Source: Planktothrix serta PCC 8927
GTDB taxonomy: Bacteria; Cyanobacteriota; Cyanobacteriia; Cyanobacteriales; Microcoleaceae
NCBI RefSeq assembly: GCF_900010725.2
Contig: NZ_LR734879.1
Location: 106,950-146,902 of the forward strand
Length of the DNA stretch: 39,953 nt
Direction of reading: 5' to 3'
Shown in pieces: positions 8,843 to 14,875 of this stretch. Below the pieces are notes generated by a model. The model ran no database searches and was not told the DNA's origin. It saw only the letters and a program-made list of their open reading frames with translations. Numbering within the stretch: position 1 is the stretch's first letter; the number at the start of each line of letters is the position of its first letter. Made by a program: the position numbers and the translations under genes.

Positions 8843-9041
8843 AGCGAAAGAAAGAGCTTCTGAAGTAGAAGAAAGCGACAAAACAGAATTCATTTTTTGC
8901 CTAAAAGAACCTATTAAGCTTAATCTCATTAGTCCTAAAGATGCCCAACAATTAATCGGTGCTGTTGAATCTGGTCAACTGCCAATTAAGGAAGCCATTA
9001 AAATGGTTCAGGATGTTGTAGAAGCAGCCAAAGTTCAATGA
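8772..9041 (+). pseudogene. Continuation of the 8345 gene in another frame
   Basis: An open frame of about 89 codons with only TTG codons (8772, 8778, 8805) as possible starts and no ribosome site. It encodes a charged helix (LLEQLKQQKKEIEAKERASE) and a C-terminal domain ending in PIKEAIKMVQDVVEAAKV. Deleting one base anywhere in 8772-8842 would fuse it to the preceding frame. The merged product would run from the membrane segment through IEIAQKFFKL into this helix. Programmed frameshifting or a separate coupled gene are alternatives. Confidence 0.5.
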
Positions 9042-9104
9042 TTACAGTGATTTTTCGTGGGTTGATTTTCTACTATTGCTCACTATTTTAATTTGAAATA
9101 TACG

Positions 9105-9160
9105 GGTATCGCTCCTTTTTTATTAGGGGCGATCAGTTTTTGTTTAGAAGATGCGATCGC
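9105..9160. repeat. 56-bp dispersed repeat, copy 1
   Basis: Begins GGTATCGCTCC, continues through a T-run and ATTAGGGGC, and ends TTTAGAAGATGCGATCGC. A second copy at 13,794-13,848 matches over almost the whole length, with a handful of differences. Both lie between modules of the toxin-antitoxin island. Confidence 0.8.
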
Positions 9161-9212
9161 TCTTTTGATTTTTGATCGGGCGATCATTTTCAGAACATCA
9201 AAAATATTTTGC

Positions 9213-9218
9213 TATAAT
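9213..9218 (+). promoter_or_regulatory. Putative -10 box of the RelE module
   Basis: TATAAT lies 35 bases before the antitoxin ATG at 9253. The best -35 match (TTCAGA, 9189-9194) is 18 bases upstream and weak. Confidence 0.35.
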
Positions 9219-9252
9219 CAATTTAACTTTGATAAAACGACTAAATATTAAT

Positions 9253-9468
9253 ATGAACATCACTTTTAAACAAAATTTGATTAATACATTTGATAATTTA
9301 ACTTCAGAAGAACGAGATCAACTGATTGAGTTTCTGCAAAAACGCCGGCTAGAGTTACAAGAACAAGAAATACTAAAATCTGTCAAGCTGACACGAGAAG
9401 CCAAGAAAAATGGCACAGCTTTTTGTGGTACTGCGGAAGAAGCAATTGCAAATCTTTTGGCAGACTAA
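9253..9468 (+). CDS. Antitoxin of a RelE-type module
   Basis: A 71-residue protein starting MNITFKQNLINTFDNLTSEERDQLIEFLQ, a helical region that could form the dimer/DNA-binding part. It is followed by a charged helix (KRRLELQEQEILKSVKLTREAKK) and an Ala/Glu tail (CGTAEEAIANLLAD). It precedes a RelE-like toxin by three bases. The ATG at 9253 is chosen over an upstream frame start at 9172 because the extra residues look non-coding and a TATAAT box lies between. No antitoxin family is recognised with certainty; the role comes from context. Confidence 0.65.
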   Translation: MNITFKQNLINTFDNLTSEERDQLIEFLQKRRLELQEQEILKSVKLTREAKKNGTAFCGTAEEAIANLLAD

Positions 9469-9471
9469 TTT

Positions 9472-9759
9472 ATGAAAATAGTCTATGAAAATAGTTTTAA
9501 AAGGTCATTTAAAAGATTAGTAAAGAAGAATCCCCAACTGCAAGAAAAAGTCATTTCAGTAATAACTTTATTATCTGAAGACCCTTTTATCCCATCCCTA
9601 AAAACCCATAAATTAAAGGTAAATCTGGATGGTTTGTGGTCTTGCTCTGTTGCCTATGATTGTAGAATTATTTTTGATATGGAAACAATAGACGAGTCAA
9701 CAGGAGAGGGGATTTTAAACTTATATTATATTGGTAGTCATGATGAGGCTTATAGTTGA
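9472..9759 (+). CDS. RelE/StbE-type mRNA interferase toxin
   Basis: A 95-residue RelE-fold protein. The N-terminus MKIVYENSFKRSFKRLVKKNPQ is a basic helix pair. The family pattern continues with LSEDPFIPSLKTHKL, LDGLWSCSVAYDCRIIFDME and ILNLYYIGSHDEAY. RelE toxins cut mRNA in the ribosomal A site. Basic residues and the C-terminal aromatic/His region (YYIGSHDEAY) are consistent with an active toxin. It sits just after its antitoxin and converges with the ParE-like module on the other strand. Confidence 0.85.
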   Translation: MKIVYENSFKRSFKRLVKKNPQLQEKVISVITLLSEDPFIPSLKTHKLKVNLDGLWSCSVAYDCRIIFDMETIDESTGEGILNLYYIGSHDEAYS

Positions 9760-9829
9760 TATGATTTTGATTTTTGAAAGTGCGATCGCTCTTATTTTCT
9801 TCATTCCCCGATTTCAAAACAACTTGCCC

Positions 9830-10108
9830 TCATTCTGGATATTTTCTGGAAGCATGAAGAACCCGAATGATTTGTACAGTTTCCTCTTTTACTCGGTAAA
9901 TGACAAGATAAGGTGTATTAGCAATGACAAGTTCTCTAGTACCTTCTACACGACCATATCTTCCCATAAATGGATATTGTGCTAATTGATTCACAGTATC
10001 CTTAATCCTCACAATTGTTTGCCTTGCTGCGTCTGCATCGTCAGAAGAAATATATGTGTACACTATCTCCAGATTTCGCAGCGCCCTTCGCAGCCACTTA
10101 ATTTTCAT
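9830..10108 (-). CDS. ParE/RelE-superfamily toxin
   Basis: A 92-residue ParE-like toxin. It starts MKIKWLRRALRNLEIVYTYIS, continues with ADAARQTIVRIKDTVNQLAQYPFMGR and then the strand region TRELVIANTPYLVIYRVKEETVQIIRVLHASRKYP. The ending VLHASRKYPE is typical of the ParE group, which usually targets gyrase, while RelE relatives target ribosomes. Sequence alone does not decide the target here. It overlaps its antitoxin by 11 bases (10,098-10,108), so translation is coupled. Confidence 0.85.
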   Translation of the reverse strand: MKIKWLRRALRNLEIVYTYISSDDADAARQTIVRIKDTVNQLAQYPFMGRYGRVEGTRELVIANTPYLVIYRVKEETVQIIRVLHASRKYPE

Positions 10109-10340
10109 TGATTAACTTAGCAAAAACACCTTGAACTTCTTCATCGCTGGCAAAGTCATTTGCTTCTGCTTCACCAATACCTCTCTCGATCTCTGAACCT
10201 AGCCATTGATTAATGTCCAGATAGCTGTCAATCGCCTCATTAACTACGTCGCTGAAATCCCTTTCCATTAAGGTAGCGATCGCAGAAATTGCAGCTTTTT
10301 TCTCGCTATCCAATGTTAGCATCATGTTTTCTTTGTTCAT
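10098..10340 (-). CDS. Antitoxin of the ParE-like module (ribbon-helix-helix type)
   Basis: An 80-residue protein: a short strand MMLTLDSEKKAAISAIATLMERDFSDVVNEAIDSYL that fits a ribbon-helix-helix DNA-binding domain, then an acidic toxin-binding tail (EIERGIGEAEANDFASDEEVQGVFAKL). The ATG at 10,340 is used; ATGs at 10,325 and 10,322 would begin at the strand itself and are plausible. The adjoining upstream region holds a HIP1-linked repeat. It probably autoregulates the operon. Confidence 0.75.
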   Translation of the reverse strand: MNKENMMLTLDSEKKAAISAIATLMERDFSDVVNEAIDSYLDINQWLGSEIERGIGEAEANDFASDEEVQGVFAKLINEN

Positions 10341-10394
10341 CGTTTGTATGGTTATTATCAATAGTATGATGTCATTATAACATATCTTCCTTTT

Positions 10395-10421
10395 TTTTCC
10401 AAATAACAAAAGGTGCGATCG
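10395..10421. repeat. HIP1-linked repeat, partial copy
   Basis: TTTTCCAAATAACAAAAGG followed by TGCGATCG. It matches the start of the longer copies at 11,107-11,185 and 11,910-11,985. It lies between the divergent ParE-like and DUF433/DUF5615 modules. Confidence 0.7.
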
Positions 10422-10493
10422 TCATTCCTTAAGTTAAAATATAAGTTGTCATATCCGATCATATAACTGATCAGATTCATCAAAAGACAAGTT

Positions 10494-10718
10494 ATGCCTG
10501 TAAACTGGAGAGAACATATCGTTAGTACCCCCGATGTACTGCGAGGTAAACCAAGAATCAAAGGAACTAGAATTCCCGTTAGTCTGATTTTAGGATATTT
10601 AGCATCAAATAACACTGTCGAACAAATCATGGACGAGTTTCCAGATATTGTCAAAGAACAGATAGCTGCTTGTCTTGATTATGCTCGTGATTTATCAGAT
10701 TTTGAAACAGTTGCCTAA
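10494..10718 (+). CDS. DUF433 antitoxin-like protein
   Basis: A 74-residue DUF433 protein: WREHIVSTPDVLRGKPRIKGTRIPVSLILGYLASNNTVEQIMDEFPDIVKEQIAACLDYARD. DUF433 has a helix-turn-helix-like fold and is commonly encoded just before a DUF5615 (PIN-like) gene, as here. It is the predicted antitoxin and operon repressor. Its stop and the next start overlap by one base (TAATG). Confidence 0.85.
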   Translation: MPVNWREHIVSTPDVLRGKPRIKGTRIPVSLILGYLASNNTVEQIMDEFPDIVKEQIAACLDYARDLSDFETVA

Positions 10719-11086
10719 TGGGTTTAAGATTGTTCATCGATCAATGTGTTCCTAAGTCTATTATTTCAATCCTTCGTGATACCGAACATGAAGTTTTTGT
10801 ATTGGGAGATTACATTCCAATTGAATCTCCAGATATTATTGTCATTGCCAAAGCTCAGGAATTAAATGCCATACTTGTTTCTCTCAATGGAGACTTCGCA
10901 GATATTGTGACTTATCCGCCAAGTTCATATCAAGGAATCATTTCTATTCAACTGAGAAATCACCCGGAAATTATTCCTCAGTTGATGGCAAGGCTAACAG
11001 AATACTTATCATTGCACGATAGTGAGGAGCATTATCGAGGTAAATTACTACTGGTAGAAGTTTACAGAATTCGCATTCGAGAGTAA
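10718..11086 (+). CDS. DUF5615 PIN-like toxin candidate
   Basis: A 122-residue DUF5615 protein, a PIN-like nuclease family paired with DUF433. It opens with RLFIDQCVPKSII, where D8 fits the first acidic ligand. ESPDIIVIAKAQ and ILVSLNGDFADIV follow, then QGIISIQLRNHPEIIPQLMARL. The usual T-x-D-x-D-F block reads SLNGDF, with Asn at the first acidic position; I believe this is common in one cyanobacterial subgroup. Activity is therefore not certain. It is coupled to DUF433 by TAATG. Confidence 0.8.
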   Translation: MGLRLFIDQCVPKSIISILRDTEHEVFVLGDYIPIESPDIIVIAKAQELNAILVSLNGDFADIVTYPPSSYQGIISIQLRNHPEIIPQLMARLTEYLSLHDSEEHYRGKLLLVEVYRIRIRE

Positions 11087-11106
11087 AAATTGACAGCGAT
11101 CGCCAT

Positions 11107-11185
11107 TTTTTCCCAAATAACAAAAAGTGCGATCGCTCTTTTTTTACAAGATGCGATCGCGCTTATTTTCCGAAAGTGCGATCGC
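11107..11185. repeat. HIP1-linked repeat, copy A
   Basis: TTTTCCCAAATAACAAAAAG, then three GCGATCGC sites spaced by T-rich and AAGAT blocks. It aligns to 11,910-11,985 over almost its full length. It fills the space between two convergent modules (DUF5615 and VapC), where its paired HIP1 sites could also act as a two-way transcription stop. Confidence 0.75.
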
Positions 11186-11214
11186 CTCATATCAAGCTTT
11201 TACCCGTTACAAAC

Positions 11215-11613
11215 TCATAGCAATATGACAGGAATGTGCGATCGGAAATTCTCAAAATCTTTATCAGTAGTGAAAATGCTGTAGCCGCGACGATGAGCAA
11301 CGGCACATAGCAGAAAATCAGTATTTGAACCCTGAACGCCTTTAGTGCGACAGGTATTGAAAAACTCTGCGGCTAACTCATAATCTTCAGTTGTTAGCTC
11401 TAAATCAGGAAAAGCTCGAAGATACTCTTGCAAACGAACAAACTGTTCCTTATAGCGCACCCCAGAAAGCACCTCCTGACGAATAGCCCCTAGTAAAACA
11501 ACTCGTCCATCTACAATCAAATCGCGCAGAACATTAACGATCACGATCGCATCATTTGTTGTGTTCCGCCGCAATGCCAGCGACCAAACGGAACTATCAA
11601 CAAGAACATTCAT
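11215..11613 (-). CDS. vapC: VapC-type PIN-domain toxin
   Basis: A 132-residue PIN ribonuclease with all acidic positions: D6 (LVDSSVW), E47 (IRQEVLSG), D99 (GSNTDFL) and D117/D119 (TTDKDF). The SSVWSLALRR start and CAVAHRRGYSIFTTDKDF near the end are typical of VapC, which usually cleaves tRNA or rRNA. It overlaps the upstream antitoxin by four bases (ATGA). Confidence 0.9.
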   Translation of the reverse strand: MNVLVDSSVWSLALRRNTTNDAIVIVNVLRDLIVDGRVVLLGAIRQEVLSGVRYKEQFVRLQEYLRAFPDLELTTEDYELAAEFFNTCRTKGVQGSNTDFLLCAVAHRRGYSIFTTDKDFENFRSHIPVILL

Positions 11614-11810
11614 AAGGTTTGTCGCTGTTGCTTGTAGTTATAATCTTCATCGTAGTCAATAGCACCAAACAATTCCAATATTTTTAGTTGTTTACGACGT
11701 TGAATATACTCGCGTAAAGCTGCTTCAATTAATGTAGTAGGTGTTGAATGGTTACTCAAATCAAGAGCTTCTTGAAGAAGAGTTTTGTCAATTTCGAGCG
11801 TAGTTACCAT
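11610..11810 (-). CDS. vapB: VapB-family antitoxin
   Basis: A 66-residue VapB-type antitoxin. MVTTLEIDKTLLQEALDLSN and TPTTLIEAALREYIQRRKQLKIL form a ribbon-helix-helix DNA-binding part. The acidic/aromatic tail LFGAIDYDEDYNYKQQR is the usual toxin-blocking segment of this VapB type. The ATG at 11,810 is chosen because AGGAGG stands nine bases upstream. Translationally coupled to vapC. Confidence 0.88.
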   Translation of the reverse strand: MVTTLEIDKTLLQEALDLSNHSTPTTLIEAALREYIQRRKQLKILELFGAIDYDEDYNYKQQRQTL

Positions 11811-11909
11811 GTATTTTCCTCCTGCAAGTAGGGTATGACACAATTGCCACCAGACAATACTGTAATTCTAGTGTAGCACTGAAACTCCTTTAAGGGGCGA
11901 TCGCCCTTA

Positions 11910-11985
11910 TTTTCCCAAATAACAAAAGGTGCGATCGCTCTTTATTTGGAAGATGCGATCGCGTTTTTTCCAAAAGTGCGATCGC
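11910..11985. repeat. HIP1-linked repeat, copy B
   Basis: Second long copy of the unit at 11,107-11,185, again with three HIP1 sites. Here it lies between the divergent VapBC and BrnT modules. Another HIP1 is at 11,897-11,904. The rest of the 11,844-12,069 gap shows no gene. Confidence 0.75.
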
Positions 11986-12069
11986 GTTCTGAATTTAATT
12001 TCTGGAAGAAAGAAAAACCTAGTTTCGCTGATACTTTCGCTTTTCTCTAAATAATGTTAATATTGAAGT

Positions 12070-12363
12070 ATGGATAGTGTGTACAGACTACAAGGTATTG
12101 ACTTTGAATAGGACACAAACAAAGCCGAGAGCAACCTAGAAAAACATGGCGTTAGCTTTGAAGAAGCCGCAGAAGTTTTCTTCGATCCATTCTATCAGGA
12201 GGGAGACGCTACTGGCAGTGAAGAACCCCGCGATTTTATACTGGGTTATTCCCTTTCTCAACGCCTATTACTCGTAGTTTATGTAAAACGTAGTCTGCGA
12301 ATCCGCATCATTTCTTCCCGTCCTGCTACCCGCACTGAAAGGAAATTATATGAACAATCCTGA
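12070..12363 (+). pseudogene. brnT: BrnT-family toxin gene with in-frame stop
   Basis: Read from ATG 12,070, the frame encodes a BrnT-type toxin of 97 codons (RelE-like ribonuclease fold): a KAESNLEKHGVSFEEAAEVF core, a VVYVKRSLRIRIISSRPATR strand block and an RKLYE end. Codon 14 (12,109-12,111) is TAG, where the family has the Trp of FEWD, a single G-to-A change from TGG. The rest of the frame is intact to TGA at 12,361. The product would be a 13-residue peptide unless the amber codon is suppressed or is a sequencing error. It overlaps the start of its antitoxin by 14 bases. Confidence 0.85.
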
Positions 12364-12646
12364 AGCAGAAATAAAATTGCAATTGCGGCCTCGGATCACG
12401 GAAACAGTCTCGATTGAAGTCCCAATAGATACTTTAGAATCACTGACAAAAATAGCGACAATTCGAGATATGTCTGTAGAAGCGTTGCTGAAGTTTTATA
12501 TAGGACAAGGCTTACGGACAGACTTAACTAAAGCCTTTTCAGAACGCCTGTTGGATACAACGGCTCAAGTTCTAGCCAGACATCTTGATTCAGAAGAAGA
12601 AATATCCACGATTATTCGAGAAATTCAAGCTGAAACTGCACGTTAA
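12350..12646 (+). CDS. Antitoxin partner of BrnT (CopG/RHH-like)
   Basis: A 98-residue protein that starts inside the end of the brnT frame, the usual order for BrnT modules. It has a strand TETVSIEVPIDTLESLTKIA, a helix pair DMSVEALLKFYIGQGLR and a C-terminal helical part ending in EEEISTIIREIQAETA. This fits a ribbon-helix-helix regulator and is unlike classical BrnA. With the toxin frame interrupted it would be an orphan antitoxin, perhaps still useful against a related toxin elsewhere. GAAAGGAAATTAT precedes the ATG. Confidence 0.75.
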   Translation: MNNPEAEIKLQLRPRITETVSIEVPIDTLESLTKIATIRDMSVEALLKFYIGQGLRTDLTKAFSERLLDTTAQVLARHLDSEEEISTIIREIQAETAR

Positions 12647-12735
12647 ATGATAGCGTAATTACAAAAATAAATGCGATCGCTCTTTCTTTCCCAAAGCGCG
12701 ATCGCTTCTCTCTAACTTCTATTCCTCTTACGTTT

Positions 12736-12999
12736 CTAAGCAACAGCTAGTTCATATTGCAGAACTAAAATTTCATCTGCTTTTAAAATAGCCATAGCAT
12801 ATTCAATCCCTTGACTATCAGCAAACTCCACTAAATACCGACATTCCTTTTCCGTATCATACACTTCAACAATAGTTCCTACAAGTCCTACTGGTAAACT
12901 AGGTACAGATTCGTATTCCGGTTCCACTAGCGTTAACCGTGTATTTGAAATAGGCTTGAGAATAGCAACAGAATCGAAAAGTTTAAGGTGTTTTGTCAT
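12736..12999 (-). CDS. DUF4926 domain-containing protein
   Basis: An 87-residue protein recognised as DUF4926: LKLFDSVAILKPI, then LPVGLVGTIVEVYDTEKECRYLVEFADSQGIEYAMAILKADEIL. The pattern is a small beta-barrel (SH3/KOW-like) domain of unknown function. It is translationally coupled (ATGA overlap, 12,996-12,999) to the DUF6883 gene upstream, and I have the impression that the two families co-occur. Its role in a TA-like unit is inferred from setting only. Confidence 0.75.
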   Translation of the reverse strand: MTKHLKLFDSVAILKPISNTRLTLVEPEYESVPSLPVGLVGTIVEVYDTEKECRYLVEFADSQGIEYAMAILKADEILVLQYELAVA

Positions 13000-13328
13000 A
13001 GTTTAAGGAAAGCTGAAATCAAACGAGGATTAGAATTAGTTGAAGTAATTTCCCAAATTGTCCGAAGTTGAATCCCTGCTGTATTGGGTACAGTCCAATC
13101 AACTTTAAACTGTTGCCCAAAATCAGTAATATTTTGTTGGATAACTTCACCTTCAATAGCTGCTTTTTGAATAAGCTCTCGCAAAACCTCTGCATTGTTA
13201 GTGGTGATTCCCAAAACCGACGCAAAGACTCTGGCTTTGTGTTTGCCACTCGAATGCTCTTGATTTAAGCAGTAGCCGACCAGCTTTTGCAGAGAAATTT
13301 CAGCCTGATTACCATTGGGTAGTTTCAT
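12996..13328 (-). CDS. DUF6883 domain-containing protein
   Basis: A 110-residue protein resembling DUF6883: KLPNGNQAEISLQKLVGYCLNQEHSSGKHKARVFASVLGITTNNAEVLRELI and a C-terminal VDWTVPNTAGIQLRTIWEI. The conserved NxEHxxGKHKARVF block, with His and Lys residues, looks like a catalytic or nucleic-acid-binding motif. No activity is known to me. A strong GGAGGAG precedes the ATG. It lies 12 bases after the DUF433 gene and overlaps DUF4926, so the three form one operon. It could be the toxin of the set, but that is inference. Confidence 0.75.
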   Translation of the reverse strand: MKLPNGNQAEISLQKLVGYCLNQEHSSGKHKARVFASVLGITTNNAEVLRELIQKAAIEGEVIQQNITDFGQQFKVDWTVPNTAGIQLRTIWEITSTNSNPRLISAFLKL

Positions 13329-13340
13329 TATAACTCCTCC

Positions 13341-13658
13341 TCACCTCCTAATTAGGATCAATTTTTCTTGTAACGGAGAGGGTGGACTATTGCGCTTTAA
13401 TTCTTCTACCCTAGCTCGACTTTCAGCCGTGCGGCGATCAATTTCTTCTCTATGATCGTAATAATAAGTCATTGCTGCATGAACAGAGGCTAGAGGCAAA
13501 TCATACTTACCTGCGATTTCTTCTATAGAAATTCCCATTTTGAGATACATTTCGGCGATGTGTGCTACAGCAATTCGATGACCTGAAATGCACGGTTTAC
13601 CACCAAGTACCCCAGAGGTGATTTCAATATGTTCTGTGATGACAGATTTCTTAGACAT
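13341..13658 (-). CDS. DUF433 protein without a DUF5615 partner
   Basis: A 105-residue DUF433 protein (IEITSGVLGGKPCISGHRIAVAHIAEMYLKMGISIEEIAGKYDLPLASVHAAMTYYYDH) with a longer C-terminal tail (RRTAESRARVEELKR). DUF433 normally precedes DUF5615; here DUF6883 and DUF4926 follow instead, 12 bases away. It is probably the regulator/antitoxin of that operon or a leftover antitoxin. The first 30 bases of this gene are nearly repeated at 14,831-14,860. Confidence 0.85.
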   Translation of the reverse strand: MSKKSVITEHIEITSGVLGGKPCISGHRIAVAHIAEMYLKMGISIEEIAGKYDLPLASVHAAMTYYYDHREEIDRRTAESRARVEELKRNSPPSPLQEKLILIRR

Positions 13659-13793
13659 TATAGTAAAAGACTCTTAATAGTTAATGTTTAATCTCTTTAA
13701 TGTTAGCACAAATAGATGTAGTGCGATCGCCGCTAAAAATTTAACTACTTACCAATAGTATTAGCCGAACTCTAATTAATGAATAAATGTGCT

Positions 13794-13848
13794 GGTATCG
13801 CTCCTTTTTTATTAGGGGCAATAATTTTTATTTAGAAGATGCGATCGC
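13794..13848. repeat. 56-bp dispersed repeat, copy 2
   Basis: Matches 9105-9160 from GGTATCGCTCC to AAGATGCGATCGC, differing mainly in the middle (ATAATTTTTA against GATCAGTTTTTG). It lies between the DUF433 operon and the NCFAWA gene. Confidence 0.8.
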
Positions 13849-13854
13849 CCTTCC

Positions 13855-14295
13855 CTAATTTACTGCACGTTTGAGAATTTGAGCGACAACTCCGTACCTA
13901 TCCCCCGTCAATCCATCCAGTTCGTGTTCAATATCTTCCAACCAGCCCAGCTTACTCGTCCACTTACCATTTGCTAATTGTCTAGCTGCATGAGTTGGAA
14001 TACCGCTTGAGTCAATATATATCGCTATTTTCTCATATCCAACTTCTAATCCATCGCCCTGACAAATTTCATATCCCAGTGTTTTATAAGCCTGAATATA
14101 GGCTGCTATCGTCTCCTCTTGCGGCACACCTTCTGGCCAATAAAATTGCTCTCCAGGTATCGGTTGCCACCAACGATCATTTTCCGCCGCCGCCCATGCA
14201 AAGCAGTTATATTCTTGAGATTTGGGGCTGGTAACTTGATAATCCGTGCGAGATAAATTTTGCCACTTAACTTCAAGTTCTGGTCTTCTATACAT
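13855..14295 (-). CDS. NCFAWA protein, predicted papain-like Cys/His fold (DUF7689-like)
   Basis: A 146-residue protein of unknown function resembling DUF7689. The block around YNCFAWAAAEN places C31 at a helix start, and THAARQL gives H102 after an aliphatic strand (GYEKIAIYID). KLGWLEDIEHELDGL supplies D121. This C...H...D order fits a papain-like or transglutaminase-like enzyme, a prediction not shown for this family as far as I know. It starts eight bases inside the end of the upstream RHH-domain gene, so the two are co-translated. In the setting of this island it is a candidate toxin or effector. Confidence 0.65.
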   Translation of the reverse strand: MYRRPELEVKWQNLSRTDYQVTSPKSQEYNCFAWAAAENDRWWQPIPGEQFYWPEGVPQEETIAAYIQAYKTLGYEICQGDGLEVGYEKIAIYIDSSGIPTHAARQLANGKWTSKLGWLEDIEHELDGLTGDRYGVVAQILKRAVN

Positions 14296-14776
14296 TATCT
14301 TCGATCGCGTAACCTTGATTTTTACCCCACTCTATCCAAGCTGATGCCATCTGTTTTACCCGACCCCTTTGTTCTGATTTAATCGGATTTTCACCCGTAA
14401 TTGCAGTCAACGCTGATAACCAGTAAAGCGGATTATTTTTGAGTTCTAATAGCAAAATCGGCACTATTTTAGTTCCCATATTAATAATTTCCTGATAGGC
14501 TGGATGCTCAGACATTTGAGCAGTTGAAGACAGTCCAGAAACCTCTTTCTCCCAATCGGAGGCTAGTGCATAAAATTTTTCAACTACCTCTGTGGAAATT
14601 TCAGCATTGTTGTTAAGGCTATTTTTAGCAGTATTTGGTGAAGAAAATTCTCCCCGTGCGAGAAAGTTTTCTATCCCTATTAAGACTAACTCTTCTATCG
14701 ACAGATTCAGTTCGTTGGCAACTTGTTGTAATTTGAGAAGGCGCTCATCTGAAATAGAGATTGAGATCGTGTTCAT
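14288..14776 (-). CDS. RHH-domain protein with HPAYQ-type C-terminal domain
   Basis: A 162-residue two-domain protein. Residues 1-42 (MNTISISISDERLLKLQQVA through SIEELVLIGIENFLARG) fit a ribbon-helix-helix DNA-binding domain. A linker leads to a C-terminal helical domain: SEHPAYQEIINMGTKIVPILLLELKNNPLYWLSALTAITGENPIKSEQRGRVKQMASAWIEWG. This resembles small bacterial proteins of unknown function. It overlaps the next gene (NCFAWA protein) by eight bases. The order DNA-binding protein first, possible enzyme second is that of toxin-antitoxin operons. The function is inferred. Confidence 0.65.
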   Translation of the reverse strand: MNTISISISDERLLKLQQVANELNLSIEELVLIGIENFLARGEFSSPNTAKNSLNNNAEISTEVVEKFYALASDWEKEVSGLSSTAQMSEHPAYQEIINMGTKIVPILLLELKNNPLYWLSALTAITGENPIKSEQRGRVKQMASAWIEWGKNQGYAIEDNV

Positions 14777-14788
14777 CTGGATTACAAA

Positions 14789-14860
14789 CTAGCATAATGC
14801 CTTGAGTGTAGCAAAAAAATTACTGACTTTATGTTTTGTGATGACGGATTTATTAGACAT
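14789..14860 (-). pseudogene. Truncated 5' end of a second DUF433 gene
   Basis: From ATG 14,860 the frame starts MSNKSVITKH and stops after 23 codons. The first 30 bases differ from the start of the 13,658 DUF433 gene (MSKKSVITEH) at only three positions, after which similarity ends. It is the leftover of a duplicated or recombined DUF433 gene. Confidence 0.7.
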
Positions 14861-14875
14861 TGGTTTCTTGCCATC

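Noticed and set aside
9731-9985. An 84-codon + strand frame after the RelE toxin
   Set aside because: It overlaps the ParE-like toxin on the other strand over most of its length and has no family features.
10358-10654. A 98-codon minus frame over the DUF433 gene
   Set aside because: Antisense shadow of a well-recognised DUF433 gene.
11090-11284. A 64-codon + strand frame rich in AIAL
   Set aside because: It is a translation of HIP1 repeats and overlaps the end of vapC.
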